Source: Antedon mediterranea (Eukaryota; Echinodermata; Crinoidea; Comatulida; Antedonidae). From it: a stretch of DNA of 64,000 nt. This document shows positions 1 to 12,312 of this stretch, piece after piece. The stretch covers positions 35,659,648 through 35,723,647 of the forward strand of contig NC_092673.1 of the NCBI RefSeq assembly GCF_964355755.1, read 5' to 3'. The notes under the pieces were generated by a model, which was not told the origin of the DNA, did no database searches, and was given only the letters and a program-made list of their open reading frames with translations. The position numbers were made by a program, and so were the translations under genes. Numbering within the stretch: the first letter of the stretch is position 1; each line of letters starts with the position of its first letter.

Positions 1-928
1 TATACATTTTTACAATGAAACATTATTAAATTACGCTTTTTATGGTAGTAGTAGCAGTACGGATCTAGACCTGTTGCTACTAACCCAGTCTCTCCAGTAG
101 CAATACCAAACAAACTTCTATCAAAACAGAATTGTTTTCAAGTGCCTAAACTGGAAGTGTCTCTTCCCTACTTATAGACTTCACTGGCTATTAGTGAAAT
201 TGTTTTCAAGATTTTTATTAACTTAAATTTTCCAAAAATAGTTTGCCATTATTTATAACTAAAATAAAAAATAAATGCTACGGTAGTACAGGAATACAAC
301 AGCATTGTTATTTCACCAGATTGTATGTATTCCATATACTTTTGGATTTATCATTTACACTGCTGGACATGACAAAACTATAACATAAAAAAGCAGAAAA
401 TAAAGATGAATAAAATGAAACTTTCAATCGTGTCATTTTATAGTTAATATTCAAAAGACAAGATACAGTAAACAATTAAATTTAACCATTAGAAGTGGGG
501 TTACTATCTGAAAATACTAACCCACCTCCAACTTTTCTGGTCTGCAACTCATTAATAAAACAGTACGAATAAACAAATTTGGTTGAACTCTAACTTTATT
601 TTATAAACTCAAAAACACTAAATCCTCCTCACTCCCTAGATCAACATTCATTGTCTCCTTATTTTCAAAATACGACTGCATGATGATAAGTTTTTGTGAC
701 TCTATAGTAACCCCCATCCATGGCTTACTATATTAGAGTAGTGGGTTGTTATTATTATAGATTGACTTATAAGGTGGGTTACTATAATAGAATGGGGTTA
801 CTACAGTATTAGAGTGTGGGTTATACCTAGCTAGTGCCAGTGGGCCACGAGCTGAACAAACTTGGAATTTGTACTCTTCCCACCGGCTAGAGATAAATCG
901 CTGTGCTGAGCTAGCCTATGACATAGTT

Positions 929-975
929 AACAGTTTAAGGGCTAGACATAGGCTATGTCTAGCCCTTAAACTGTT
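929..975. repeat. Perfect 23-bp inverted repeat, 1-nt loop
   Basis: Positions 929-951 and 953-975 are exact reverse complements with a single base between them. The arms contain TTAAGGGCTAGACATAG. A weaker symmetry around GTTAAC extends it outward. The lack of a real loop argues against a microRNA precursor and suits a cruciform-type palindrome or MITE core. Confidence 0.8.
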
Positions 976-2225
976 ATTGTTAACTAGGCCTATAGATGGG
1001 CTAGTATTCAATTTTAGGGACATATTTGTTACAATTTTAAAAGTATACTGTTGTACATAGTACATACTTGAAAACCTGTCGGAATTTATTGGAAAAGAAC
1101 AAGTTGAATCAACATGGCGGCGGTCCTGTCTTCCTCGTTTGTTCTCATTCACCACCACTACCAGGTCAGTGTCATGGTGTAGCAAAAGAGCCCTGGAAAT
1201 GGGAATTCCCCTTTCTGGAATGACGTCATTGAATATCTTGCTTGATCGTTGCCCAATGTAGTAGTAGTTGAGATGTTTATAAATAATTGATTTTGTGAAT
1301 TTCACAACTAAACATTTATAATCACATTAAAAGTCAAACAATTATTGTTTGAAGTTTTAGTTTTAAAGGTCGAGACGTTTTCCAGGAAGGAAAAATGAAT
1401 AAGACGTTTTGATATCGTTTATATTCTTTAAAATCTATATTATAAAAACAAAAATGTAGAAATTGTAATTATTATTACATAATTCGAAATATTTCATAAA
1501 ATGTAATATAGAAATTAAAACCCATCCTTACAATAGATTTTAAGTTCTGTATTGTTTTGTACGATCATGTCAATAATAGCCTATTAACTCATCTACAAGG
1601 TTAATACGAATACGAATTGAAGAAATCAAAATTATTCATAACAATAATATTTTAAAACAAAAGAAGGAATGTACTAAATGGTCAAGACATGATGATGACA
1701 TGATAAACGTCATGATTAAACTCCAGACTACATTTTTTGGGCACTGTATTCAAACACATACCTGTTTATGTAATCTGGAATGTCTGAACATATAGAAATT
1801 ATTTTATACCTCCTTTGCCAGATTTTTTTAAATCTGTACTTGCATGTCCCTGAACGTGTAATACAGTAGGTATACTAAAGCATATTATTATTATATCCTT
1901 ACACAACTAAAAAGTTGTAAACAAACAAAGCATGCATTCAGTATATTTTATTTAACATAATAGTAAAAGATATTAGTAGTTCAATTTCAATCAATATCTA
2001 ATATCTATGTGGTGCAAAGTGTACAAAATCAGATATCCAACTTTGGATTATACATTTTATATATTTTATTAAATTCTATATTTTCTGTACCTCTCCATTC
2101 AAAATTGCACAATATATATACTTATATATAATATAAACACATCAGGCATAGAGCATTAATTCTAAACTACCCGGTGATATACTAAAATTTAATTAATTAA
2201 TTTGAAACGATAAAGATGAGGAAAT

Positions 2226-2512
2226 CTGTGAGAATGAAAAAGCGTCACCTCAACCGAGACTCGAACACAGAACCTTCAGATTCAGATAATATTTATTTAG
2301 ATTATAATGAATGAATATATACAAAATAGAAAAAAGATATTAAAGTGAACATAGATAAAGCAGTAATTGGTAGTCATTATTATCATGGATCCCTTCTAGA
2401 AGTTAAAAACTTGTCTCGTAACAAAACACATTACTAAAAAAATTAAAAAATAACCTTGATATGCAGATGTCCTAACCATTAGACCACTGGGTTCAAACTC
2501 GATTGGATAATA
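2226..2512 (-). repeat. Interrupted tRNA-derived SINE relic
   Basis: Read on the minus strand, 2450-2512 contains GTGGTCTAATGGTTAGGAC, an A-box-like tRNA head. 2226-2285 contains GGTTCTGTGTTCGAGTCTCG, a B-box-like segment. The two halves would be adjacent in a tRNA-like head but are split by about 165 bp of AT-rich DNA (2286-2449), which I read as a later insertion. The B box is intact but the gene is not, so this is a SINE or tRNA pseudogene rather than a working tRNA. Confidence 0.5.
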
Positions 2513-2667
2513 AAACATGTTAAATGTGTATTCACTGTTTAGTTCCTCAGTTTATGAAAACTGAGGAAAATTAACAATTCAAAAGATTTTCTGTTTTATA
2601 TTGTCAAAATTAAATAATATATTTAATTATTGAAAATAAATTTACTCACAAACGGCTAATTTAATAC

Positions 2668-3413
2668 ATAAAATGTGAATGTCTATGTGAACATTAATGT
2701 ATTTTGTAGCTACTGTTTGTAATCTAGGTCTATGCTTCAGTCAGGATTTTGTTGTTTGAATGTGAATGTCTATGTGTAGATGTACATTAATGTATTCTGT
2801 AGCTACTGTTTGTGATCTAGGTCTATGCTCCAGTCAGGATTTTGTTGTTTGAATGTGAATGTCTATGTGTAGATGAACATTAATGTATTCTGTAGCTACT
2901 GTTTGTAATCTAGGTCTATGCTCCAGTCAGGATTTTGTTGTTTGAATGTGAATGTCTATGTGTAGATGTACATTAATGTTATTCTGTAGCTACGGTTTGT
3001 AATCTAGGTCTATGCTCCAGTCAGGATTTTGTTGTTTGAATGTGAATGTCTATGTGTAGATGTACATTAATGTATTCTGTAGCTACTGTTTGTAATCTAG
3101 GTCTATGCTCCAGTCAGGATTTTGTTGTTTGAATGTGAATGTCTATGTGTAGATGTACATTAATGTTATTCTGTAGCTACTGTTTGTAATCTAGGTCTAT
3201 GCTCCAGTCAGGATTTTGTTGTTTGAATGTGAATGTCTATGTGTAGATGTACATTAATGTATTCTGTAGCTACTGTTTGTAATCTAGGTCTATGCTCCAG
3301 TCAGGATTTTGTTGTTTGAATGTGAATGTCTATGTGTAGATGTACATTAATGTATTCTGTAGCTACTGTTTGTAATCTAGGTCTATGCTCCAATCGGGAT
3401 TTTGTTGTTTGAA
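2668..3413 (-). repeat. 93-94-bp minisatellite built from the RLR gene's last codons
   Basis: About eight head-to-tail units of 93-94 bp lie at and beyond the 3' end of the RIG-I-like receptor gene. Each unit carries, on the minus strand, the same last codons as the gene (F-K-Q-Q-N-P-D-W-S-I-D-L-D-Y-K-Q) and then TAG. The unit nearest the gene (about 3363-3413) is the real coding end; about seven downstream copies are extra. Units differ by few substitutions and one 1-bp indel, so expansion is recent. Because every unit keeps the stop codon, the copies are 3' UTR or flank, not extra protein. Confidence 0.9.
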
Positions 3414-6400
3414 ATTATTTATATCCAATGGCTCAACTTTAAATGGAGATTCTTTCCACTTTTTAACAGTTTTTCTCTTTCTATCTGCACATTTCTCTAA
3501 CACGAAACTTACAATTTTTATAACCGCAAAATTCATACTACTAATAGTGACAATAACACCCCAATCATGGTTACATTTTTTGCATGCAACTTTTCCATTT
3601 TTGTAGATGTCATCGCCTATAACCTTTGGCTTTGGGTGTTTTTGTGTAAGAATTTTTCCATAGAATTCTTGGTCAACAATGAGATGGTTAGAGTCGTTAA
3701 ATACTTTGACATCTGTTGAATAACACGCGAATTCTGAACATTTACCACAAAGAAGTTTGTATCTAGTTTCTGTCCTCTTCTGCTGCCGCTCCCTTTCTCT
3801 TTTTTCCGACATAAATTGTTCACGTAGATCAATAGTCTGCAGTGCCAGCAACTCTTCCTTTAGTTGATCTTTTGGTAATTTTGAAAGTGTGCGTACACTC
3901 TTTGTCATAAATTGGTGACGGATTTTGTTCGCTTGGTCACGCTCTTCGAAGTTAAACTCAGTGGAAGCAATCATGTAGAATTTGCTGTTTTTTTGGCGAA
4001 CTCTCCCTACATAAAAATAATTGAGAAGAACGTAATCAGAATTCTAGGTAGGCAAGCTTAGAAATAATACCTTTTGTAAATACTGTTTTACTTCTTGTAG
4101 AAATGGATCACTTACATTAGTTTGACAAACAAGTGTGATGTGCCCAAATATGGTAGTGATATGACATCATGTCCATATATGGGTGCATCACATTTTTTGT
4201 CACATAAAGTTTGATAGTGTAGACAGAGCTTTAGCAACAAATGACAAAGAAAGCTTTCTGAAAATAAATGTTTACGAGAATCATTATTTTTTTGCCAACT
4301 GAGTCCTAGAAGTATGTACCTTTAGCTTGGGTCCTTCCAACATCACTACTCATGTAGTTGTAGCGGAAAACCAAGTTGCAAGCTGGAACATCAGTTCCCT
4401 CTTCAACAACGTTTGTTCCGACCAGAATGTTGCATCTGTTTTCCTTGAAATTTTCAAGAACAGTATGCTGATCGACGGCAGTCATTTCTGTGAATATTAG
4501 ATTTTGTTTTAAAAAAAATGTCAGATTCTCCTGATTAATTATATAAAACCATACAGTAGCTAATGTAGCATTCCATCAATACTACTGCAAGTCTATCTGG
4601 TATAGAACAAAGCCAAGAATTTCAACTTTAGTTTAAATTACTTGATAAAATAGAGTTATACGAAAATTCTATTAATATTGATGGTGTATTGTATCTTTGT
4701 GAGATGGATAGCTTATTTTTTTTAATTTATATTATTAGGCCTACTTATTATACAGTGTTATTACATGTATACACTATACAATGATAATAGGAGTACATGT
4801 TACTACAATTACATTATACAAATAACAGAATTAAATACCTACCGCTTGATCCAAAAACCTTTTCTGGCTTAAGAAATGAAAGTCTCTCGTTCTCTTTTAT
4901 CCAGCTATACATTGCGTCAACAGTAGTGCGTTTGGTACAGAAAATGATTGCATGTGCATTCACCTTTGTTTTATATTCACCAATCAGGACATCTTCAAGT
5001 TTTGATAGTAAGGGGTTTTCAAATTTCTTCTCTCCGCTCACATATTGTAACTCCTCTTCTCTATCTGTTAAAAGTCATTATGGTTATTTTTATTTATTTT
5101 TTAACTAAACAACATAATTTTCATTATAACAAACCTATATCCTTCCTATTGAATGCTTGATGTATAGTGTGTAATGCATTATTTGAAATATTTGAAACCA
5201 TCCTTAAATTAGGTATTTTTGTACTTTTAGGTTTTTTAAGTAAACATTTTTAGATTTTTTTAGAGTGCTATATGGCCTATAGAGCCTTGCATTTGCTAAT
5301 CATTTACATTATCATTTAGGACTATTGTTTTAATTTACCTTTAAAGAGCCGTATAAGCTGCTTATCATCTTCATTCAATCCGTCTGAACGGGTGCTTTCC
5401 TCTTTCTTGATGAATTCTTTGATGAACCGGAGGGCGTCCTGAATTCGGCAAATTTTATTCATCTTAAGTGCATCATTATATTTCTGAAATTTCATTAAAT
5501 TAAAAAAAATTAAATAATAGTTGCTGTATGATTGTGATTTATAATATTAATAGAAAAAAATAGAACTTTAAATACTACTGTAGCTAATAACACATACCCT
5601 CAGGTGTTCACCACCTGTTCTCATTAACCGTAACAAGCTATCATTTGATGTAACACACTCTGGGGAATGAGATATGAATTTCTCTACACCTTGCTCATAA
5701 GAACTAGTGCCTTTGACAGACTTAGTAAAATTGAACAAGTCTGCAAGTCCTTCAGACATGGTACCTAAAGAAAAAAACAAATAATATAGCATGTATGTTT
5801 ACAGTACTGTATATACTGTACACGGAGATATATTACAGGAAGGGGTTTAATCAAATGCATGTGAAGAAAGTGTCTAAGGAATATATCTTGTACTAAAGTG
5901 AAGATACCAACCTTGTTTGTGTACTCTCTCCCCCATAATCTTTTCAATTTCTGACATGATGGTCACTATTTCAGTTTTAAATGGGTCAGCATCATCTGAC
6001 CGTGGTTTGACCATTATTGGATCAACTGAAGACAAAAAAAGTTTGAATAAATCTGTCAACAGCTTATCTAAATATGGTAGTGATATGACATCATCATGTC
6101 CATATATGGGCACATCACATTTTGTTGTCACATAAAGTTTATAGTGCAGACAGAGCTTTATACTTACTTTCTTCTGGAGGATTCACGTGCAAGCGGTATT
6201 CATCATCATTTTCATCTGGAATGGAAATCTCATCTGCATCAAGGTTTGCGAATATACTTTTAGCGTACTCATCAGATTTCTCCTGGCTGGATGCTCTTCC
6301 AGTTCCTATGCTCGCTGTCAAACCTACAATCTAATAAAAACAATTTTATTTTATTTATTTATTTAATCACACTCTTGTTTACAACAAGACCAGCGAATTC

Positions 6401-9400
6401 TGGATTATGAGTATAAAAATATATAATATAGCAATTAAAATAAACACAGATAAAAACATTAAACCAAATAACACTTTTAACAGTCTTAAAACACCAAACA
6501 ACAATTGTACTAGTAACTTTGTTTGTATACAGAAATATTTACTTTTATTTATATTTTCTATCTCCTTCTACCTCCTAATCATCATCTTTAATTGCACCAC
6601 CTCTTTAGTAACCTAGCAACTCTTCTTTAGTGTAATCATTATTTAATTATCAGAAGGCCCATGCCTTAGTTACCATAATCATTCTCAGTATTTTAATAAT
6701 AGAAAATTGTGAGCTCATACATACCTGTGGCAATGTTGCTTTTTCATCTTCAAGTTTTCTTCTCCGATACTTTGCCATTATTATGTTGTATGGATTCTGG
6801 CCCTACAAATAAAAGGACACTCATAACCAATGATAATGATGACTAACAATGAACTTTGACCTCACATTTAATTTGATGAATACTATATAAATGTACTTAC
6901 ATGACAATGATGGCATTCATCGAATACCAGCATCGTAAAGTCATCAATTTTGAGTTCATTTTTCTCAAGTGCGTTCACCAACATCTGTGCGGTTAGGAAT
7001 ATGATGTCGTTATTTTCTACCGCATTCTTCAACGTAGCTAACTGCTGCACGTTGTCACCAATCAGTTGAGCCAGTCTCAGTGACTCTGGCATGTATTTTT
7101 TAAATAAGTCATGTTGTTGTGATACCAGAGAAATCTAAAAATACATATTAAAAATCAGAATTGCAAACAGCAAGGTTTATCTAAATTTAAGCAATAAGAT
7201 AAACATTCACTGTAATGAGGCTATAGCTACAGTCACAGTGTGCATATGTAATTTAAATTTGTCTATATGCATGGTTGACTATGCATGTATGTAAATATTT
7301 TCTCCATTATGGTTGATTTTGCGGACGATTCTTAGTTTTCTATCACCACGGTCAGCCAGAGGTCCAAGGCCTTGTTTTCAAGGTTGACCGTGCTGTAGAC
7401 GTACACTCAACCATGGATCAAAAATTACGTGCACGGTTGACCATGCCATTGGTATTGCTGACCATGCCGATAGCCACTACAAACTGAGCATTTTGGCAGG
7501 TAATTATATAGAATTTAAACTCTTACCGTGTTTACAAGAAATATGACTTTTTTAGGTTTAACATTCAACTTTGCTTCTTGTTCTTTGATGTGTTCTCTCA
7601 CAAAATGGACAGCTACCACCGTTTTACCAGATCCTGTGTGCGATATGATGATTGTATTTTGGCCACCAATAACAGGTTTTGCCAACGTTATTTGATAGTT
7701 GCGCAACACTAACTCCTTTGATTTAGCTTTTTCTTGTTTCTCTAAGAGAACAAGCAGTAAATATAAAAAAAATAATATCCATCCATATTTAGAAACTCTC
7801 TTGAAATTGGAAAATCTTCCAAAAAAATATGAATACAAACAAACTTTAAAAAAAAAGTTTACACTTAAAACATCACATAGAAAAAACTCTACACAAAATA
7901 AATGCATAAGCATAGTTACAACAAAGTTCAACACTCGGAATCAATTAAAACCCTTAACATTAATGTAACATTTGCCTCAATTAATAAAACTAAAATTACA
8001 GATATAAAGGTTGACATAATTCTTACCTTTTCCATCGTCATATTTTTCATTAATTGTTTCCTTGTCCGAGTCAGAGTCTTCTGCTCTATACTGATTTTGA
8101 ATATCTGAAAAAAGGAGGAATGATCAATGGGTTATTAATTATTTTAGGACTGGTGTCAATTAAGAGAATAAAAGCATACAGGTATAGTACTGTTTTATTC
8201 AGGTAGGATCTAAAAAAAGTTATAGGGAATAAAAATGGAAAAATACAAAATGATTAGCAGTGCATGCTTAATTATTTGTTGCTACGTTTACTTCATCTGT
8301 AAATGAGTCAAACCCCAAGGGAACCAAACCCCAGGTCAAAGGTGATGGATTCTCCTCCGCCTTCAATGCTTGAAGAATTATCAATGGGATATTATGGGAA
8401 TTGGACTGTTCCAGTTTTTGTTAAGGGTATCAATTAAGAGAATAAAAGCATACAGGTACAGTACTGTTTTATTCAGGATGTCATGTATGTAAATCAAATT
8501 TATTTACTATTTGAATTTTCATTTGATTCCTCTTCAATTGACTCGTTTGCAGTTGGAACATTTTCTGATGCAAATAAAAAATAAAACATTTGAAATAATA
8601 GTGAGAAAACAATGGAAAAACTTCTAAAGACCGTAACAGCCATCAATAAGAAACATTACCTTAGATTATTTTAAAATTATAAACATATCTTTACCTTCTT
8701 CCAATGGTTGCAATAACTCGACCAATTCGGCATAATCTGCTTCACGTAATGCAGAAATCAACTCTTTAAACCATTCATCGCCCCCACGCTGTACACGAAT
8801 GAGAAGTTCAGCTGTTGCGATCGTAGCACCAAGGCGGTCAATACTCGTACGTATACATTCCTTATCTTCTGTGGAAAGGGTTGGCAAATTTCGAAGGAGA
8901 TTCCCTGGCTCGACAGTCTCAAGTAAATCGGATTCAAATACTTGAAGAAGACCTCTATGTTCAGTCATATCTTGAAAATCCAGAAGACCTGTGATGTAAT
9001 CTGCAACATCCTTATTTCTTGGAGTGGCTATTATAAGAAAATAATTGCTTGTTTTATTACTATTCCTTCAGTGACGTTTATTTACTGCCAGAATAACTTT
9101 GTGGGAAGAGCTGTCAATTAGTCACTGCATGCAGACAATGTATATCAATTGTACATTGCATATTATTCATGTCTCTACTACTACAGTCAACTTTCCCAAT
9201 ACTGGACTCTCTAAAAACAGGAAAGTCTAAACAAATCAGACTTTTCTTTTCCAAAAATGTCTCAAATTCATTTTTACCATTAGAAACGGATTTTCCATAA
9301 AACCAGACATAATAAGCCAGCTCAAAGGTGTCCGGTATTGGGAGAGCTGATTGTACATTGTAAGCTAAGCACTTATTACGGTTTAATTTAGGCCTAGGGC

Positions 9401-11546
9401 GAGCTTTGCTTTGCAAATATGGTCTGGATGCAACTAAATATTGCAAATAAGCACAAGAAAATGTTTGTTGGAATAGAGGCGGGGCGGATCCAGAAATAGC
9501 ACTTCCGGGTCGCGCACTTCCCTTGTTGACAGTCAATGAAATGATGTAACTACTTTTGGTATCCATTTTTGACAGGACTATCAATATTATTACTGTACAG
9601 TATGTTAGCGCTTCATTGTTAAACAACACTGTAGAGGGCGACCTACCTTCATCATTACTTAACGCAGACAAGAAACTTTTAAACCATCCCTGTTCGTTGC
9701 AACTTGCCAATAAGTCAAGAATCTTATCAACAATCTTCGAATCTGGGGTACCACTTTGTTTCAATGACTGGATCACATCTTGTTGGTCTTAGGGAGAAAA
9801 ATAACTTTATAGTAAAACTAGAGTTGAACTCGTCACTAGGGACGAGTTAGGTTATCCGCAGCGCAAACGCCCCGTGCATGTCGTACGTTAGAATATTGCG
9901 CACAGGAAAACGATTATGCCATTGAAAAAAATGTTATTGTGCTCTCTATTTTATGTCACGTCTAAGTGCATACAGTACTGTATACGTACTACATAAAGTG
10001 AAGAATAGGTGAAAATAAGTTACCAAAGTTATTAACGCTTTTGCACATGATGACGTAATCACAATTTGAAAAATCGTAAATCATGTGAAAGATAATTGAT
10101 TGACCAAGACAATATAAAAAAATGGAGGGAAAGGGAATACGGATAAGAGATGCGCTCTATTAAATGTGATGAGCTATGACAAAAGAGACAAAATCCTATA
10201 TTTTATATTCGAGTGGCCATACGATGACGTCACAATGTCCGGTTAGCCATATTGATGCATGATCCGATATCAACAACTCATCTACTTCCCGAATATGTAA
10301 TAAAAAATAAACTTCACCATGTAGTTTAGAAACTATGACTGTTTAAAAAAGGGCATAATTTTGAGGAAAGTTTGAACTTTTTCATCAAAAACGCGCGCAA
10401 ATTGTCCAATTTTTATGACGTGATTTTAAGTCGAAATTGTTTGAAAGTTGGTAAAATTACTAGAAAAGGCTGAAAAAACATAAATTACGCGAAAAAATAC
10501 TTTTTTTTTGCGCTACATGCGCACGCGCACGTAAAAAAATAGCGCACGCGTGGGAATTTTTTTAATGCTCAAAATGACATGAAACGCGTAGAAAGTTGAT
10601 TAGAAATTTTCGCATTTTGAAATTTTAAACACACGTGCGCGCGTAACTTTCTTTCAAACATACCATTTTTAATCCATAGAAAGTTTACCCTTGATATGAC
10701 TTTAAATTGACTTTGGTTTTTAATCTATGATCAATCATTGAAATTTATAAGCGTAACTTACGCTGCGCGACTCGAAAATCATAAAACAAAGTTTCTTGCA
10801 CAATGTTCAAACATCTACAGCTACAGGTCAATCTTATGACAAAGTTATACAATCTTATGTTGGCCAAAATTATAGATACGCTGCAAACAAAATTCGTGGA
10901 AAGAAAGAAGAACATAGAAAAAAATAAAAAATAAAAACGTGACAATAACAAGGGGTTATCCGCCAAGTGCGGATAACCAATAAATGACAGATTATATAAA
11001 AATAATAATATCCTGGATTTATATAGCGCCTAATGTTGTGAAATCTCTAAGCGCAGAACATTATTGCCCCAGTCGTTTTTTTTTATCAAACAGGTATGAA
11101 AACATAATCCCATAATGCAGCTAATAATCAGCGCAAAGTTGTTTCTTGATCTAACCGTGTTCCCATTTATACACCTGGGTGGAAAGCGTAAGTATCTTTC
11201 CACACAATAGGCGGTTAGAAACATAATAATGCACAAATGACAAGACAGAAAAGAGGGAATAAAATGCATTAGGTTTATGACAATCAGTCAACTGTACCGA
11301 TAACAAAAAAATGAATTACACAGATGGTCAACTGTTCTATAGAAAAATTAAACACATGATTAAGTTTTCTGAACTGCTTTATTTTGATATAATTTAAATA
11401 CAGGAGGCTATGAATTTGATATCCGTAACCTTACCTTTAATAACTTCAATGTCAGCGTATAAAAGACTTAGAAATGAACTCGAAGGTTTCAAATTGGAAC
11501 GCAAATACCTTCTGAACACAATTATTAATTGGTGTTGTACGTCCAT
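3363..11546 (-). CDS. RIGI/IFIH1-like: RIG-I-like receptor, tandem CARD + DECH helicase + C-terminal RNA-binding domain
   Basis: This is a complete cytosolic sensor of viral double-stranded RNA, as known for the RLR family. Coding exons on the minus strand: 11435-11546, 9647-9787, 8695-9027, 8508-8564, 8027-8104, 7527-7741, 6901-7134, 6725-6802, 6168-6330, 5912-6025, 5598-5764, 5339-5483, 4843-5064, 4320-4487, 3363-4006. All junctions are GT-AG with matching phase, and the sum of 2871 nt gives 956 aa (RIG-I about 925, MDA5 about 1025). Two CARDs occupy roughly residues 1-98 and 105-200, each with the family's G/E-W-F-x-x-x-(I/L)-x-A-L signature. An acidic linker follows. Helicase motifs: SHTGSGKT near 280 (P-T replaced by S-H), DECH near 386, GLTASIG near 420, IIFCTK near 645, TNVVEEGTDVP near 713, QAKGRVR near 740. 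The C-terminal domain has zinc-ligand cysteines 829, 832, 884 and 887. The start is the first ATG of an exon that follows a good acceptor (TTTGTTTCAG), implying a 5' UTR intron. Whether it is closer to RIG-I or MDA5 I cannot tell. Confidence 0.93.
4119..4233. mobile_element. MITE family A, truncated copy in RLR last intron
   Basis: Family A is a nearly palindromic element of about 140-160 bp. Its terminal inverted repeat is AAGCTCTGTCTACACTATC, with a core of CCATATATGGACATGATGATG and the matching reverse half. Copies are flanked by TA. This copy keeps the right end (GATAGTGTAGACAGAGCTTTA) and has lost the outer left end. It sits in the intron between the exons at 4320-4487 and 3363-4006. Confidence 0.85.
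6061..6161. mobile_element. MITE family A copy filling most of an RLR intron
   Basis: The copy starts immediately next to the 5' splice site of the exon at 6168-6330 (GTAAGTA, then the AAGCTCTGTC end) and makes up about 70% of the 142-bp intron 6026-6167. The right half is degraded toward the acceptor. Confidence 0.8.
9850..10978. mobile_element. Putative 1.1-kb TIR element in RLR intron 1
   Basis: GGTTATCCGCA at 9850-9860 is matched by its reverse complement at 10968-10978. The right end also forms a hairpin by itself: GGTTATCCGC 10954-10963, loop CAAGT, GCGGATAACC 10969-10978. Another small hairpin (CTCGTC/GACGAG) abuts the left end. The interior has low-complexity GCGC/ACGCG-rich tracts (10490-10650) and no coding capacity. 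No clear target duplication is visible, so the outer limits and class are uncertain. Confidence 0.5.
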
Positions 11547-12148
11547 CGTTTATTTTTCAATGACTGGGCTGAAACAAAAAATCCATTCAATATAAATACA
11601 ACCGACAGAAATTCCATGTATGACTCATGATATGGAATTTCCGAAAAATGCATAAAAACGGAAATTCCATGTATAATGATTGGAAAATCCAATTTCTATC
11701 AAGTGGTAAAGGTCCCCAATAAACTTGGGCCTAGCTAGGCCTTTACCCTCCTGATTCCTGAACTCCAATTCCCCAACTACCGTACCCCAAATTAGGCCTA
11801 CCTGTAGGCCTCCTAAACTCGATCGCTCCTCCTCCTAACACACTTCTTCACATGCCAATTCGGACCAGGATTCGATTTACAGTACCATATTGGTAAAGTC
11901 AATTCGCCTCACAAGTGTATGCAACGCAAAAAGCGCAACAAAACACTTTCTTCTTTCATATATCTGTCCTGTTTGTTTTATGAACATAGCTTTTTTGTGT
12001 ATTTATTTACATTTATAGTCAATTAATTAATAATAGCATATTTTAATTCTTCTCAGTGTGAGTGATTAAAAAATAAATTGGGTCATTTATTTTATTATTA
12101 TTTTTTATTTCACGCATAACTAAATACAGTAGGAATACTTCCACACGT

Positions 12149-12312
12149 AAAGCTCTATCTACACTATCAAACTTGTTTGATAAAAAAGTGTGATGTGCCC
12201 ATATTTAGTAGATTTATGCTTAAATATGGCAGTGATATAACATCAGCATGTCCATATATGGGCACATTACATTTTTTTGTTACATAAAGTTTGATAGTGT
12301 AGACAGAGCTTA
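12149..12312. mobile_element. MITE family A, near full length
   Basis: Both ends are present: AAAGCTCTATCTACACTATC at the left and GATAGTGTAGACAGAGCTTA at the right. It lies about 600 bp upstream of the RLR start codon. Confidence 0.85.

Larger units (their letters stand above)
1..2649. other. Intergenic DNA, no gene seen
   Basis: I see no credible coding exon here. The short open frames around 869-1305 lack splice context and family resemblance. Recognisable content is a near-perfect hairpin at 929-975 and a broken tRNA-type SINE relic near 2226-2512. The rest is AT-rich and unexplained. Part of it should be the 3' flank of the RIG-I-like receptor gene that ends at 3363. Confidence 0.6.

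Noticed and set aside
4140-4200. MITE hairpins as microRNA precursors
   Set aside because: The hairpins span the whole repeated element and recur about 13 times; without small-RNA data a transposon reading is simpler.
9114-9776. A single 220-codon exon at the start of the RLR gene
   Set aside because: Only 9647-9787 fits; it has acceptor and donor in phase with exons at 11435-11546 and 8695-9027. The rest is intron.
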